A stretch of 64,000 nucleotides of DNA from Nocardioides lianchengensis (lineage in GTDB: Bacteria > Actinomycetota > Actinomycetes > Propionibacteriales > Nocardioidaceae): assembly GCF_900101465.1 (NCBI RefSeq), contig NZ_FMZM01000014.1:62001-126000 (forward strand), read 5' to 3'. The notes beneath the pieces are model-generated. The model saw nothing but the letters and a program-made list of their open reading frames with translations. It made no database searches and was not told the origin of the DNA. Numbering within the stretch: the stretch's first letter is position 1; every line of letters begins with the position of its first letter. Position numbers and translations under genes: made by a program. This document shows, one piece after another, positions 35,844 through 45,200 of this stretch.

Positions 35844-37390
35844 GACACGGTCACGCCCTCGAAGCGGCGCAGGCTCGGCGACGCCGGCAGCTCGGAGACG
35901 CCCTTGCGGATCACGATCGTCGGCATCAGCTGCAGGAAGGTGTTCGGGAAGGTCGTCACGGCGATCCTGGTCGCCTCCTGCAGCAGCCCGGCGTACTCGG
36001 GGCTGTCGGTGGGGGTCTGCTTGACCTTCTCCAGCTGCGCCTCCAGCTTCGGGTCGGTCTGCCGCGCCGGGTTCATCAGGCCCTCGGCGCCGAACAGCAC
36101 CTGGAAGGCCTGCACGGGCGACTCGCGGCCCGCGAAGCCGTCGTACGTCAGGGCCTTGGAGTGCTCGAGGTAGACGAGCTGGGTGTGCTGGGTCTGCGGG
36201 ATCGTCTCGATGGTCGCGTCGATGCCGACGTCCTTCAGCTGCGCCTGGATCAGCTCGACCGCCGGGGCGGACTGGCCGGAGCTGGTGAAGACCGCCTTGA
36301 CCGGCGAGGTGTGACCGGCGTCGGCGAGCAGCTGCTTGGCCTTCTCGGGGTCGTAGGCGTAGACGTCGGCCAGCTCCTCGTTGTAGCCCACGTAGCCGGG
36401 CGGGAACGGCTGGTAGTTGACGTCGCCGACGCCGAAGCCGACGACCTCCTTCAGCTTCTCGCGGTCGATGGCGAACTTCATCGCCTCGACGACCGCCGGG
36501 TCGTCGAACGGCGCCATCGAGGCGTTCACGTCGAGCACGCTGACGAACATCGAGTCGATGACCTGGACGTCGAGCCCGGCGGCCTCGGCCGCCTCGACCT
36601 GGGCGCCGCTGATCCGGGCCAGGTTGAACTGTCCCGACTGCACGCCGGCGACCACGGTCGCCGGGTCCTGCTGCGGGTAGAGCTCGAGCGCCTTGATGGT
36701 GATCTCGTCGGCGGCGAAGAAGTTCGGGTTCCTCTTCAGGCTCGCGTGGTCGTTCTGGACGTACGACGTCACCGCGAACGGTCCCGAGCCCGCGGGCTGG
36801 GTGGCGAGCGCGTCGACGTCCTTCTCGAACGCGGCCGGGTTCACGACCATGCCGGTCTTCCCGGCGAAGAGCAGCGGGTACTGGTAGTCGACCTCGGTCA
36901 GCTCGATCACCACGTCGAGCTCGCCGGAGGCGGCGACCGACTTGATGGACTTCATCTGCGGCGCGATCAGCGACCCGTCCTGGCTGCGCCCGCGCTCGAT
37001 CGACTTGGCGACCGCCGCGGCGTTCAGCGGGGTGCCGTCGCTGAACTTCAGGCCGGAGCGGAGCGTGAAGGTCACGGTGGTGCCGGCGGCGTCGTACGCC
37101 CAGGACTCGGCGAGCCACGGGACGGCGTTGCCCTGCTCGTCGAGCGCGGTGATCGGGTCGTAGGCGAGGGCCAGCATCTGCACGTCGGAGCCGGCCGAGG
37201 AGGTCACCGGGTCCCAGGTGGTCGGCAGCTGCCAGGCCCAGGTCAGGGTGTTCGTGCCGGAGCCGCCGCTGCTGCCGGACGAGCCGCCCCCGCAGGCTTC
37301 GAGGCTGAGGACCAGGCCCGCGGCGAGGCTGAGGCCGAGGAAGCCCCGGCGGGACTGGGTGGCGGCGAGGGGCGTGCGGGTGCGCGTCAT
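35840..37390 (-). CDS. peptide-type ABC transporter substrate-binding lipoprotein
   Basis: A 516-residue protein from ATG 37390. A twin-arginine signal ([14 protein letters not shown]) ends in a lipobox LEACGGG, so it is a Tat-exported lipoprotein. The mature part is an SBP_bac_5-type receptor: [35 protein letters not shown] is the classic signature. Receptors of this fold bind peptides but also other organic compounds; the enzymes encoded nearby suggest a non-peptide ligand. Confidence 0.88.
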   Translation of the reverse strand: MTRTRTPLAATQSRRGFLGLSLAAGLVLSLEACGGGSSGSSGGSGTNTLTWAWQLPTTWDPVTSSAGSDVQMLALAYDPITALDEQGNAVPWLAESWAYDAAGTTVTFTLRSGLKFSDGTPLNAAAVAKSIERGRSQDGSLIAPQMKSIKSVAASGELDVVIELTEVDYQYPLLFAGKTGMVVNPAAFEKDVDALATQPAGSGPFAVTSYVQNDHASLKRNPNFFAADEITIKALELYPQQDPATVVAGVQSGQFNLARISGAQVEAAEAAGLDVQVIDSMFVSVLDVNASMAPFDDPAVVEAMKFAIDREKLKEVVGFGVGDVNYQPFPPGYVGYNEELADVYAYDPEKAKQLLADAGHTSPVKAVFTSSGQSAPAVELIQAQLKDVGIDATIETIPQTQHTQLVYLEHSKALTYDGFAGRESPVQAFQVLFGAEGLMNPARQTDPKLEAQLEKVKQTPTDSPEYAGLLQEATRIAVTTFPNTFLQLMPTIVIRKGVSELPASPSLRRFEGVTVS

Positions 37391-37434
37391 GGTGCGGCGT
37401 CGGCCTTTCGATCGGGTGGAGGAGGACGGGGCTG

Positions 37435-38787
37435 TCAGGCGGGGTTCGCCGCGCGGGCGGCGGTGTGCCGGTTGACAGGCACGGGCAGCCCGAGATGCCC
37501 GCGCAGGTGGGTGGAGTCGTAGTCGGTGCGGAAGACGCCGCGCTCCTGCAGGATCGGGACGACCTCGTCGACGATCCGGCGGAAGTTGGCGGGGTGGTCG
37601 AGGCCGATGTTGAAGCCGTCGCAGGCGCGGGCCTCGAACCACTCGACGAGCTTGTCGGCGACGGTCGCGGCCGAGCCGACGAACTCGCTCTTGCGGAAGC
37701 CGCGGGTGGCCTCGACGGCCTGCCTCAGCGTCCAGCCGTGGTCCTCGGCGCGCTGGGTGATCGCCTTGGCCTGGGTGTAGAACGACCGCTCGCCGTGCAC
37801 CAGGGCCTCGGCCGGGAACGGCGCGTCCAGGTCGTACTGGGTGAAGTCGTGCCAGCCGAAGGGCCGGCCGAACTCGCGCAGCGCCGCCCCGAAGGTGTGG
37901 TCGCGGTCGTTGTTCGCGGCCTCGATCTCGCGGGCCTCCTCGTCGGTGTCCCCGACGACGACCTTGATCCCCGGCATCACCACGAGGTGGTCCGGGTTCC
38001 GCCCGAACCTGTCGCGGGCGCGGGTCTTGATGTCGTCGTAGAACGACTGGCCGCTCGGGATGTCGGGGGCGAAGGTGAAGATGCCCTCCCCCACGCTGGC
38101 GCCCAGGTCGCGGCCCTGGTCGGAGTCGCCGGCCTGGAAGATCACCGGGCCGCCCTGGGCGGAGCGCTCCAGGTTCAGCGGCCCGCGGACCTTGAAGTAG
38201 GTGCCCTCGTGGTTGAGCACGTGCTGCTTGTCGGGGTCGAGGAAGCGGCCGGTGGCGCGGTCGCGCGGGAAGGCGTCGTCCTCGTAGGAGTCCCACAGGG
38301 CGCGCGCGAGCTCGACGTACTCGCTCGCGCGGCCGTAGCGGGTGTCGTAGTCGTAGTGCTCGTCGAGGCCGTAGTTGCCGGCGGTGCCGGCGTCGCCGGT
38401 GGTGACGACGTTCCAGCCCGCCCGGCCTCGGCTGATCAGGTCGAGCGAGCCGAGCCGGCGGGCCAGGTTGAAGGGGCTGTTGAAGCTCGTCGTGGCCGTG
38501 CCGACCAGGCCGATCCGGCTGGTCTGCGTGGCCAGCGCGCTCAGCAGCGTCAGCGGCTCCAGCCGGTTGAGGTAGTGGGGCGGCGAGAACGGGGTGATGA
38601 ACTGGCTGTCGACGATGAAGACCAGGTCGAACCGCCCGCGCTCGGCCAGCTGGGCCATCTCGACGAACCAGTCGATGTTGACGCTCGCGTCGCCCGGGAT
38701 CTCGGGGTCGAGCCAGAGCGTGTGGCCGCCCGGGCCCCCGGTGCCGTACGGCACGGCGCCCAGGTGGATCTGCCTCGTCGCGGTCAT
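37435..38787 (-). CDS. LLM-class flavin monooxygenase, NtaA/SnaA/DszA-type
   Basis: A 450-residue enzyme from ATG 38787. The N-terminal LGAVPYGTGGPGGHTLWLDP, FDLVFIVDSQF, LNRLEPLTLLSALATQTSRIGLVGTATTSFNSPFNLARRLGSLD and GRAGWNVVTTGDAGTAGNYG are characteristic of the nitrilotriacetate/EDTA/dibenzothiophene-sulphone monooxygenase group, which needs reduced FMN from a separate reductase. First gene of the cluster, transcribed from the region shared with the divergent LysR gene. Substrate cannot be read from sequence. Confidence 0.87.
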   Translation of the reverse strand: MTATRQIHLGAVPYGTGGPGGHTLWLDPEIPGDASVNIDWFVEMAQLAERGRFDLVFIVDSQFITPFSPPHYLNRLEPLTLLSALATQTSRIGLVGTATTSFNSPFNLARRLGSLDLISRGRAGWNVVTTGDAGTAGNYGLDEHYDYDTRYGRASEYVELARALWDSYEDDAFPRDRATGRFLDPDKQHVLNHEGTYFKVRGPLNLERSAQGGPVIFQAGDSDQGRDLGASVGEGIFTFAPDIPSGQSFYDDIKTRARDRFGRNPDHLVVMPGIKVVVGDTDEEAREIEAANNDRDHTFGAALREFGRPFGWHDFTQYDLDAPFPAEALVHGERSFYTQAKAITQRAEDHGWTLRQAVEATRGFRKSEFVGSAATVADKLVEWFEARACDGFNIGLDHPANFRRIVDEVVPILQERGVFRTDYDSTHLRGHLGLPVPVNRHTAARAANPA

Positions 38788-38863
38788 GTGCACCCTTCCT
38801 GACCTCGAATGAACTTTCTCTATCAATCTAGTCGGGTTTGAGCAGGCACTCCAACGCCGGTTC

Positions 38864-38880
38864 GTGATGCGATCCATCAC
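38864..38880. promoter_or_regulatory. 17-bp inverted repeat in the LysR/monooxygenase intergenic region
   Basis: GTGATGCGATCCATCAC has perfect 6-base arms around CGATC, centred about 38 bases before the LysR start. This location is usual for an LTTR recognition site. Confidence 0.45.
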
Positions 38881-38909
38881 CGGGCGTGATCAATAACCGT
38901 AGTAACCTG

Positions 38910-39782
38910 ATGGACATGGATCGCTCGCTCGACATCGGACCGCTGCGCAGCCTCGTCGCGGTCGCCGACTGCGGCGGCTTCCAGCGGGCCGCCGAGCGGC
39001 TGCACCTCAGCCAGGCCGGCGTCAGCCAGCACGTACGACGCCTCGAGGCCGCAGTCGGTCGGCCGCTGGTCGAGCGGCACGGCCGCGGCTCACGGTTCAC
39101 CGCCGACGGGGAGCGGCTCCTCGACCGCGCCCGGCAGATCCTGGAGCTGCACGACGAGACGCTGCGCGGGTTCGTCCTGGGCGCCCAGCAGGACGTGCTG
39201 ATCGGCTCGACCGAGCACGCCGCCGCGCACCTGCTCCCGACCCTCTCGGCCGCTCTCGAGCGGGCCAGCGACTACCGCTTCCGCTACCGGATCGACCGCG
39301 GCACCCAGCTCCGCGAGGGCCTGGCCGCCGGCCAGGTCGACCTGGCCCTGCTGCTCAACGTGGTCGACGACCCCCGCGCGGTCCACGTCGGCGAGCTCGA
39401 GCTGACCTGGTACGCCGCCCCCGGCTGGCGGGTCCCGACCGCGCCCGACCCGGTCCCCGTGGTCGCCTTCTCCAGCCCCTGCGAGCTGAGGAAGCGGGCC
39501 CTCGGGACGCTGGCCGAGCACGGCGTACCGGCCGAGATCGGCGCCGAGGCGACCCAGCTGGCCGGCGTCCAGGCCGCTGTCGGCGCCGGGCTGGGCGTGG
39601 CGCTGATGGCCACCATGGGCGAGACCCCCGCCGGGCTGGTCCCCTGCGACGCGCTGCCCGTGGCCGAGCCGCTCGCCCTCTACGTCTGCCCGCGCGCCGA
39701 CCTGGCCGACGAGGTCGTGCAGGTCGCCGTCGACACGATCCGGCTGCTGCTCAGCGGCCCGCGGCTGGCGCTCGCCCAGTAG
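38910..39782 (+). CDS. LysR-family transcriptional regulator
   Basis: A 290-residue LTTR. ATG 38910 is chosen over GTG 38886 and ATG 38916 by fit to the family's N-terminus; it could be two codons shorter. HTH with AERLHLSQAGVSQHVRRLEAA, then an effector domain. Divergent from the monooxygenase/transporter cluster, which it most likely activates. Confidence 0.82.
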   Translation: MDMDRSLDIGPLRSLVAVADCGGFQRAAERLHLSQAGVSQHVRRLEAAVGRPLVERHGRGSRFTADGERLLDRARQILELHDETLRGFVLGAQQDVLIGSTEHAAAHLLPTLSAALERASDYRFRYRIDRGTQLREGLAAGQVDLALLLNVVDDPRAVHVGELELTWYAAPGWRVPTAPDPVPVVAFSSPCELRKRALGTLAEHGVPAEIGAEATQLAGVQAAVGAGLGVALMATMGETPAGLVPCDALPVAEPLALYVCPRADLADEVVQVAVDTIRLLLSGPRLALAQ

Positions 39783-39797
39783 CCGCCGGGCACCGCG

Positions 39798-40397
39798 TCA
39801 GCCGGTGACGCAGTGGTGCCAGAAGAACTGGCCACTGGCGTTCGAGACCGAGAATCCCAGTCGGTCGAAGGCGATCGGCGTGAAGGGGTTGGCCCCGGTG
39901 TAGTCGGACGTGAACTCGTACTGGTTCGCGCTGCCGTCGGCCCAGCCGTACTCGTCGTGCGCGGCGATCCACGTCAGCTCCAGGGTGGTCGGCAGTCGCC
40001 CGTCGCGCCGGTTGCAGTCGTCGATGGCCGCCTGGAAGCTCGACGGACCGGATGCGGCCCGGCGCACGCAGCCGCCGAAGACGCGCTCCTCGCCGGCCGC
40101 ACAGGCGGTGGCCAGCCGGGATCGGGGCACCGAGCCGGCGGCCAGGTCGGCGCCGGACAGCGTCCCGTCCCGTACGTCGGCGCCGGTGACGCTCCCGTCC
40201 CGGAGGTCCGCCCCGGTCACCGAGCGGTCGCGCAGGTCGCGGCCGGTGACCGTGCCGTTGCGGATGTCCTGGCTGCGGATGGTGTTGTCCGCGATCTGGC
40301 GCGAGGTGATCAGGCCGGCGGCGTACCCCGTGCCGCTGGTGGCGACGACGAGGGCGAGGACGGCGACGACGAAGGAGGGCGAGAGACGGGGGCGCAT
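39798..40397 (-). CDS. secreted/surface protein with degenerate tandem repeats
   Basis: A 199-residue protein with an N-terminal membrane or signal segment (FVVAVLALVVATSGTGYAAG) followed by tandem units of the form GTVTGRDLRDRSVTGADLRD (about residues 45-85), resembling pentapeptide or beta-helix surface repeats. The C-terminal part holds four cysteines and NQYEFTSDYTGANPFTPIAF, a lectin-like character. Typical of actinobacterial surface proteins of unknown role. Convergent with the LysR gene. Confidence 0.65.
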   Translation of the reverse strand: MRPRLSPSFVVAVLALVVATSGTGYAAGLITSRQIADNTIRSQDIRNGTVTGRDLRDRSVTGADLRDGSVTGADVRDGTLSGADLAAGSVPRSRLATACAAGEERVFGGCVRRAASGPSSFQAAIDDCNRRDGRLPTTLELTWIAAHDEYGWADGSANQYEFTSDYTGANPFTPIAFDRLGFSVSNASGQFFWHHCVTG

Positions 40398-40455
40398 CTC
40401 GGCACCCTAGGAAGCCGGTCCGGGAGCCCGATATGGCCCGGACGGGTCATGCGCG

Positions 40456-41673
40456 TCAGGCCCGCTTGGTGGCCAGGAAGTCCGCGATCCGGCCGATCGC
40501 CTCCTCCAGCACCTTCGCGTCCGGCAACGTGACCAGGCGGAAGTGGTCGGGGCGCGGCCAGTTGAAGCCGGTCCCGTGCGTCACCAGCAGCTTCTTGGCC
40601 CGCAGCAGCTCGATCACGAACGACTCGTCGTCCTCGATCGGGTAGACCTCCGGATCGAGGCGCGGGAAGCAGTAGAGCGCGCCGCGCGGCTCGACACTGC
40701 TGACGCCGGGGATCTCGTTGAGCAGCCGGCTGGCGAGCTTGCTCTGCTCGTAGAACCGCCCGCCGGGGACGATCAGCTCCTCGACGGACTGGTAGCCGCC
40801 GAGCGCGGTCTGGATGGCGTGCTGCGCCGGCACGTTCGCGCACATGCGCATGTTGGCCATCAGCACCAGGCCCTCGAGGAAGTCGGCGGCGACCTCGCGT
40901 GGACCCGAGATCATCAGCCAGCCGGCGCGGTAGCCGCAGACGCGGTAGGCCTTGGACAGGCCGCTGAAGGTCAGGCACAGCACGTCGGCCCCGCCGTACG
41001 TCGCCGCATGGTGGTGGACCGCGTCGTCGAACAGGATCTTCTCGTAGATCTCGTCCGCGAAGACCACCAGTTGGTGGCGCCGGGCGATGTCGACCAGGCC
41101 GCGGACGACGTCCTCGCTGTAGACCGCACCGGTCGGGTTGTTCGGGTTGATGATCACCAGGCCCTGGGTGTGCTCGGTGATCCGCGACTCGACGTCGGCG
41201 AGGTCGGGGTTCCAGCCGTTGGTCTCGTCGCATTCGTAGTGCACGGCCGTGCCGCCGGCCAGGGTGACCGCGGCCGTCCACAGCGGGTAGTCCGGCGCCG
41301 GCACCAGGATCTCGTTGCCCGGGTCGACGAACGCCTGCAGCGCCATCGTGATCAGCTCGGAGACGCCGTTGCCGATGAAGACGTCCTCGACCGTCACGTC
41401 CTTCAGGCCGTGGCCCTGGTAGTAGTGGGCGACCGCGGTCCGGGCCGAGTAGATGCCCTGCCCGTCGCTGTAGCCCTGGGCGTCCGGCAGATGGTGCACC
41501 ATGTCGGCGACGATCGCGTCCGGCGCCGCGAAACCGAACGGCGCGGTGTTGCCGATGTTGAGCTTCAGGATCCGGTGGCCCTCGGCCTCCAGGCGCTGGG
41601 CCTCCACCAGGATCGGTCCCCGGACGTCGTAGCGGACGTTCTGCAGCCTGCGGCTCTGCCGGATCTCACGCAC
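40456..41673 (-). CDS. PLP-dependent aminotransferase, alanine transaminase-like
   Basis: A 405-residue fold-type I aminotransferase. PLP lysine K241 in FSGLSKAYRVCGYRAGW; NPNNPTG (176-182) and FADEIY carry the cofactor-binding Asn, Asp and Tyr. VGP-type N-terminus LKLNIGNTAPFGF and length fit the AlaA/AlaT subgroup (alanine-pyruvate or valine-pyruvate). Standalone gene. Confidence 0.85.
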   Translation of the reverse strand: MREIRQSRRLQNVRYDVRGPILVEAQRLEAEGHRILKLNIGNTAPFGFAAPDAIVADMVHHLPDAQGYSDGQGIYSARTAVAHYYQGHGLKDVTVEDVFIGNGVSELITMALQAFVDPGNEILVPAPDYPLWTAAVTLAGGTAVHYECDETNGWNPDLADVESRITEHTQGLVIINPNNPTGAVYSEDVVRGLVDIARRHQLVVFADEIYEKILFDDAVHHHAATYGGADVLCLTFSGLSKAYRVCGYRAGWLMISGPREVAADFLEGLVLMANMRMCANVPAQHAIQTALGGYQSVEELIVPGGRFYEQSKLASRLLNEIPGVSSVEPRGALYCFPRLDPEVYPIEDDESFVIELLRAKKLLVTHGTGFNWPRPDHFRLVTLPDAKVLEEAIGRIADFLATKRA

Positions 41674-41710
41674 GTCGTCATCCTCCCAGCCCGGGGGCCG
41701 GGGATCGGCG

Positions 41711-41854
41711 CTACCCCAGGCCGAGGAAGGCCGCGACGGTGCCGGCCACGGGGATGACCCAGAGCAGGGCGGTGGCGAAGAGGTCGCCGTCCACCCGAGG
41801 TCGCTGGTCGCCGTTCGCTCGCTGCGGGTGGTGCTCGAGGGCCGAGGTGGTCAT
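41711..41854 (-). CDS. small single-pass membrane protein
   Basis: A 47-residue frame from ATG 41854: a polar N-terminus (MTTSALEHHPQRANGDQRP) and one hydrophobic helix (LFATALLWVIPVAGTVAAFLG). It fits the start, composition and topology of small actinobacterial membrane proteins, but length makes this uncertain. Located between the aminotransferase and the Lsr2-like gene. Confidence 0.4.
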   Translation of the reverse strand: MTTSALEHHPQRANGDQRPRVDGDLFATALLWVIPVAGTVAAFLGLG

Positions 41855-41966
41855 GACGCCTTCCGTCGCTGTCGTGGTGCCGTCGGAGGGCTCGGTATCC
41901 GCACGGCCGACGATCCACGCGCCGCGGCTCCCGAACCACCCGTGCGGGCGAGGCGGGGTCGCACCA

Positions 41967-42131
41967 TCACGACCCGGGGTGCGCCCTCCGGTAGAGCTCG
42001 TAGACGAACCGGGGCAGCCCGCCCTTGGGGGCCACCTGGATGCCCTGCTGCAGCGCCCAGGCCCGGACCAGCCTGGTGTCGGTGCCGGCCCGCGCCTCGT
42101 CGTACGGCGTCGGGGCTGACGCTCGCTCCAT
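41967..42131 (-). CDS. mini-Lsr2-like protein (C-terminal DNA-binding domain only)
   Basis: A 54-residue protein from ATG 42131, with a strong GAGGAGG site 6 bases upstream. RLVRAWALQQGIQVAPKGGLPRFVYELYRRA matches the Lsr2 C-terminal DNA-binding pattern (two helices, a basic-Gly-x-Pro turn, then a helix). The N-terminal oligomerisation domain of Lsr2 is absent. It lies downstream of the GH106-like gene beyond a hairpin; a close relative occupies the same place after the second copy (53584-53805). Function unknown. Confidence 0.6.
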   Translation of the reverse strand: MERASAPTPYDEARAGTDTRLVRAWALQQGIQVAPKGGLPRFVYELYRRAHPGS

Positions 42132-42153
42132 CCTGACCTCCTCGGTGACGAGA

Positions 42154-42187
42154 GGGAGGGCCCCACCGACGGCGGTGGGGCCCTCCC
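42154..42187 (-). terminator. strong hairpin between GH106-like gene and mini-Lsr2 gene
   Basis: A perfect 15-base stem (42154-42168 with 42173-42187) around a 4-base loop. No U-tract follows, so it may be a partial terminator or an RNA-stabilising element. The second cassette has an equivalent hairpin. Confidence 0.65.
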
Positions 42188-42208
42188 GGGTGTTCCGTGC
42201 TCGCCGGG

Positions 42209-45200
42209 TCAGCGGCGCTTGACGACCTTGACGGTCACGGTCGTGCTGCTGGCGGCGACGTTGCCGTTGCCGGCGTACCGGACGGTCAGCTTGCGGGTGC
42301 CCCTGCTCAGCCGGGGCAGCCGCAGGGTGACCTTGCCCGCCTTGACCGTGCCGGCGGCCAGGGTCTTCCCACCCCGCAGGACCACGACCCGACCGGTGGC
42401 GGCGACCCCCGGGACGGTCACGGCGACCGTCACCCGGGGACGGGTCCCGGCCTTCGGCCGCTTCGGCGCGACCTTGGCCTTCACCGAGGAGCGAGCCTTC
42501 GCGATCGCGACGGTCGTGGAGGACGACGACGCGGCGTGGGCGTCGTCACCGCTGTAGGCGACGGTCAGGGCGTGGCTGCCCGCGCCCAGCGCCGTGCCCG
42601 GGACGGTGATCCGGGCCCGGCCGCCGGCGACGGCCGCCGTACCGAGGACCCGGTCGCCCTCCCTGAGGGTCACGGTGCCGGTGGGCGTCGTGCCGCTCAC
42701 CGTGGCGACCACGGTCGTGGCCCGGCCGTAGGTGCCGCGTACGGCGGGCGCGGACACGGTCGTCGCGGCTGGGGCGACGTACTGCTTCTCCACGAACGGC
42801 ACCAACCTGGCCTGCTGCGGACCGTGGGCCAGGTACTTGATGTCGTTCTTCCAGAAGCCGCGGTTGTTCTTCGCCTCCCGGACGATCCCGCGATCGATCT
42901 GAACGTTGGCCAGCGCCGAGGAGTACTCGATGACGATGTCGTTCTTGCCGTCGACGAGGTAGTCGCTCACGTCGGCGACCGGCTTGATCCAGCTGACGCC
43001 ACCGGTGTACTCGTCGGCGCCCACGAGCGGGACCTGGGTGCCGGTGCCGTCGTCGATGGTGGGCTTGCCGACCCCGCCGACGTCCTTCTTGACCTTCGTC
43101 GGGTTGGTCGAGACGTGACCGCCGACCTTGGTGCCGTTGATCCACACCTCCATCGACTCCTCCAGCGTCGGGCCGAAGTCGAGGTAGGCGCCCGACGCGG
43201 TGTCGGCGTCCCAGTCGAAGCTGGCCTCGTAGTGACCCGTGCCGGAGACCGCCTTGCCGACCTGCGGGATCTGGTCCCACGTCTTCAGGGTGCTCAGCTC
43301 CACGTCGATGTCGGTCTTCACCGTGGAGGTCTTGCGGTTCGTCGTGGTGAGCCCGTCGATGGTCTCGGTGCGGGTGAGGTCACCCGCCGTGGCGTTCGGA
43401 CGCCACGAGGAGACGGTCAGGTCCCAGTCGGTGATGTCGCGGGCCGCGGGAACGGTGACGGCGTCGGTGTAGGTCCTGCCGTCGCTGAGCCGGGTGGTGA
43501 CGTCGCCGCTCTCGGTGGCTCGTACGGCGACGCCGCCGCCGACCGCACGGGCCGAGTCGGCGTTGGTCGAGACGATGTGCAGCTGCTCGGTGTCGACCTT
43601 CTCGAAGGCCAGCAGGTCGATGTCGTTCTGGTCGACGTCGACCGGGACCACGGTCCGGCCGTCCTCCCAGCGGTAGTCGGCCAGCTCGGTGACCTCACCG
43701 GTCCAGGCGTCGATCCGGTAGGGCACGAACTGCCCGTCGACCTCGACGTCGGTCTTGATGTTCTTCCCGAACTTCAGGTTCCGGATCTCCGGGCGGTGGC
43801 TGTACTGGTGGTACTCGTCGTCGCCGTAGTTGTAGAGGTAGACGAAGCGGTTGCCGTCCGCGTCCTCGCGGGTCTGGTTGAGCAGCTGCAGGTTCGGCTC
43901 CTCGTAGCCCGTGTACGGCTCGACCCCGAGCTCCTGCAGCTTCTCCAGGACGTTGTCGTCGTACCCGCCGGGGACGGCCTTCTCGATGTCGATGTCGTCG
44001 TAGATCGTCGCCACCCGGACGGTGTCGAGCGTCTTCAGCTCGTCGACGACCTTCTTCAGCGCGCCGTCCTTGCCGTCGTTGTACGGCGTCCGCGAGGCGG
44101 CGTCCTCGAGGATGACGACCTTCAGACCCTTCTTGCCCCAGCTGAGGAGCCGCTTGGCGCCCTCGAGGTCGAGCCAGTCCTGGTAGAGCACGACCGCCTG
44201 GTAGCCGGCCTTCTCGATCGTCTTGGTCTCCTCGTCGAACGAGACGTCGTCGTCGAAGAGGAACCGCGGGCTGAAGTAGTCGTAGGTGTAGCCGTTGTCC
44301 TGCAGCTCGGTGGACCGGTAGTAGATGCCCTGGTGTGCCAGCTGCCAGTTCATCTGGCTGATGTCGCTGCCGACCCCGTTGCGGAACTGCGAGCCGTGCA
44401 CCCACTTCTGGCTGATGAAGCCGACGTCGGTCCGGCTCCGCCCGGTCTGCATCAGCTGCTGGACGCGGCCCAGGTGCGCGTTGAACTCGTCGTAGTCGCG
44501 GGAGCCCGGGTTGCGCGAGCCGAGGTTGTGGAACGTCGAGGCGCCGAAGCGTCCCGCCGTGTAGCCCGGCCACTGGAAGTTCCCGTAGCCGTAGCCGGCG
44601 CCCCAGATGTGCCAGATCATCCGCTGGAAGCCGGCGGCGTACGTCGAGTAGGCGTCGCGCAGGTGCAGCTGGCGCGTCGCGTTGTACGACGGCACGCCGG
44701 CACTGGACTCGGACGAGAGGACTTTGTTCTCGAGCTTCGAGCCGCCGGTCCACTGCCGGAAGACGTCGACCTGGTTGTACTGGTTGAGGTTCTCGGCCTC
44801 GGGATAGTCCACGTCCATGATCGGCTCGGACATCTCGATCTCCTTGCCGTAGGAGATCTGTGCGCGGGTCTCGATGCCCACCGAGTTCAGCCACTTCTTC
44901 AGCGGCTGGAGCATCCGCTCGCGGTAGAGCTGCGTCTGCACGTCCAGGAAGTCGTTCACGATGCCCTGGCGGCGCTGCTCCGCGTCGGCGAGACGGTAGG
45001 TGCCCTGGGTGGCGACCGAGTTGTACGGCAGGTCGAAGGTGGACACCACGCCGTTGATGAGGAAGAGGTACGGCCGGACGTCGTAGCCCTTGCGCTTCTG
45101 GAACTCCGTCGCCATGTCCTCGGACCAGAAGGTGAAGCCGGACCCGTGCTCGATCTCGAGCGAGTCCATGAACAGCTGGACGTCGCCCTTCGCGATCTTC

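Noticed and set aside
39900-40260. Repetitive GTVTGRDLRD/GSVTGADLRD coding units considered as a CRISPR-like array
   Set aside because: The units are in-frame protein repeats without spacers.
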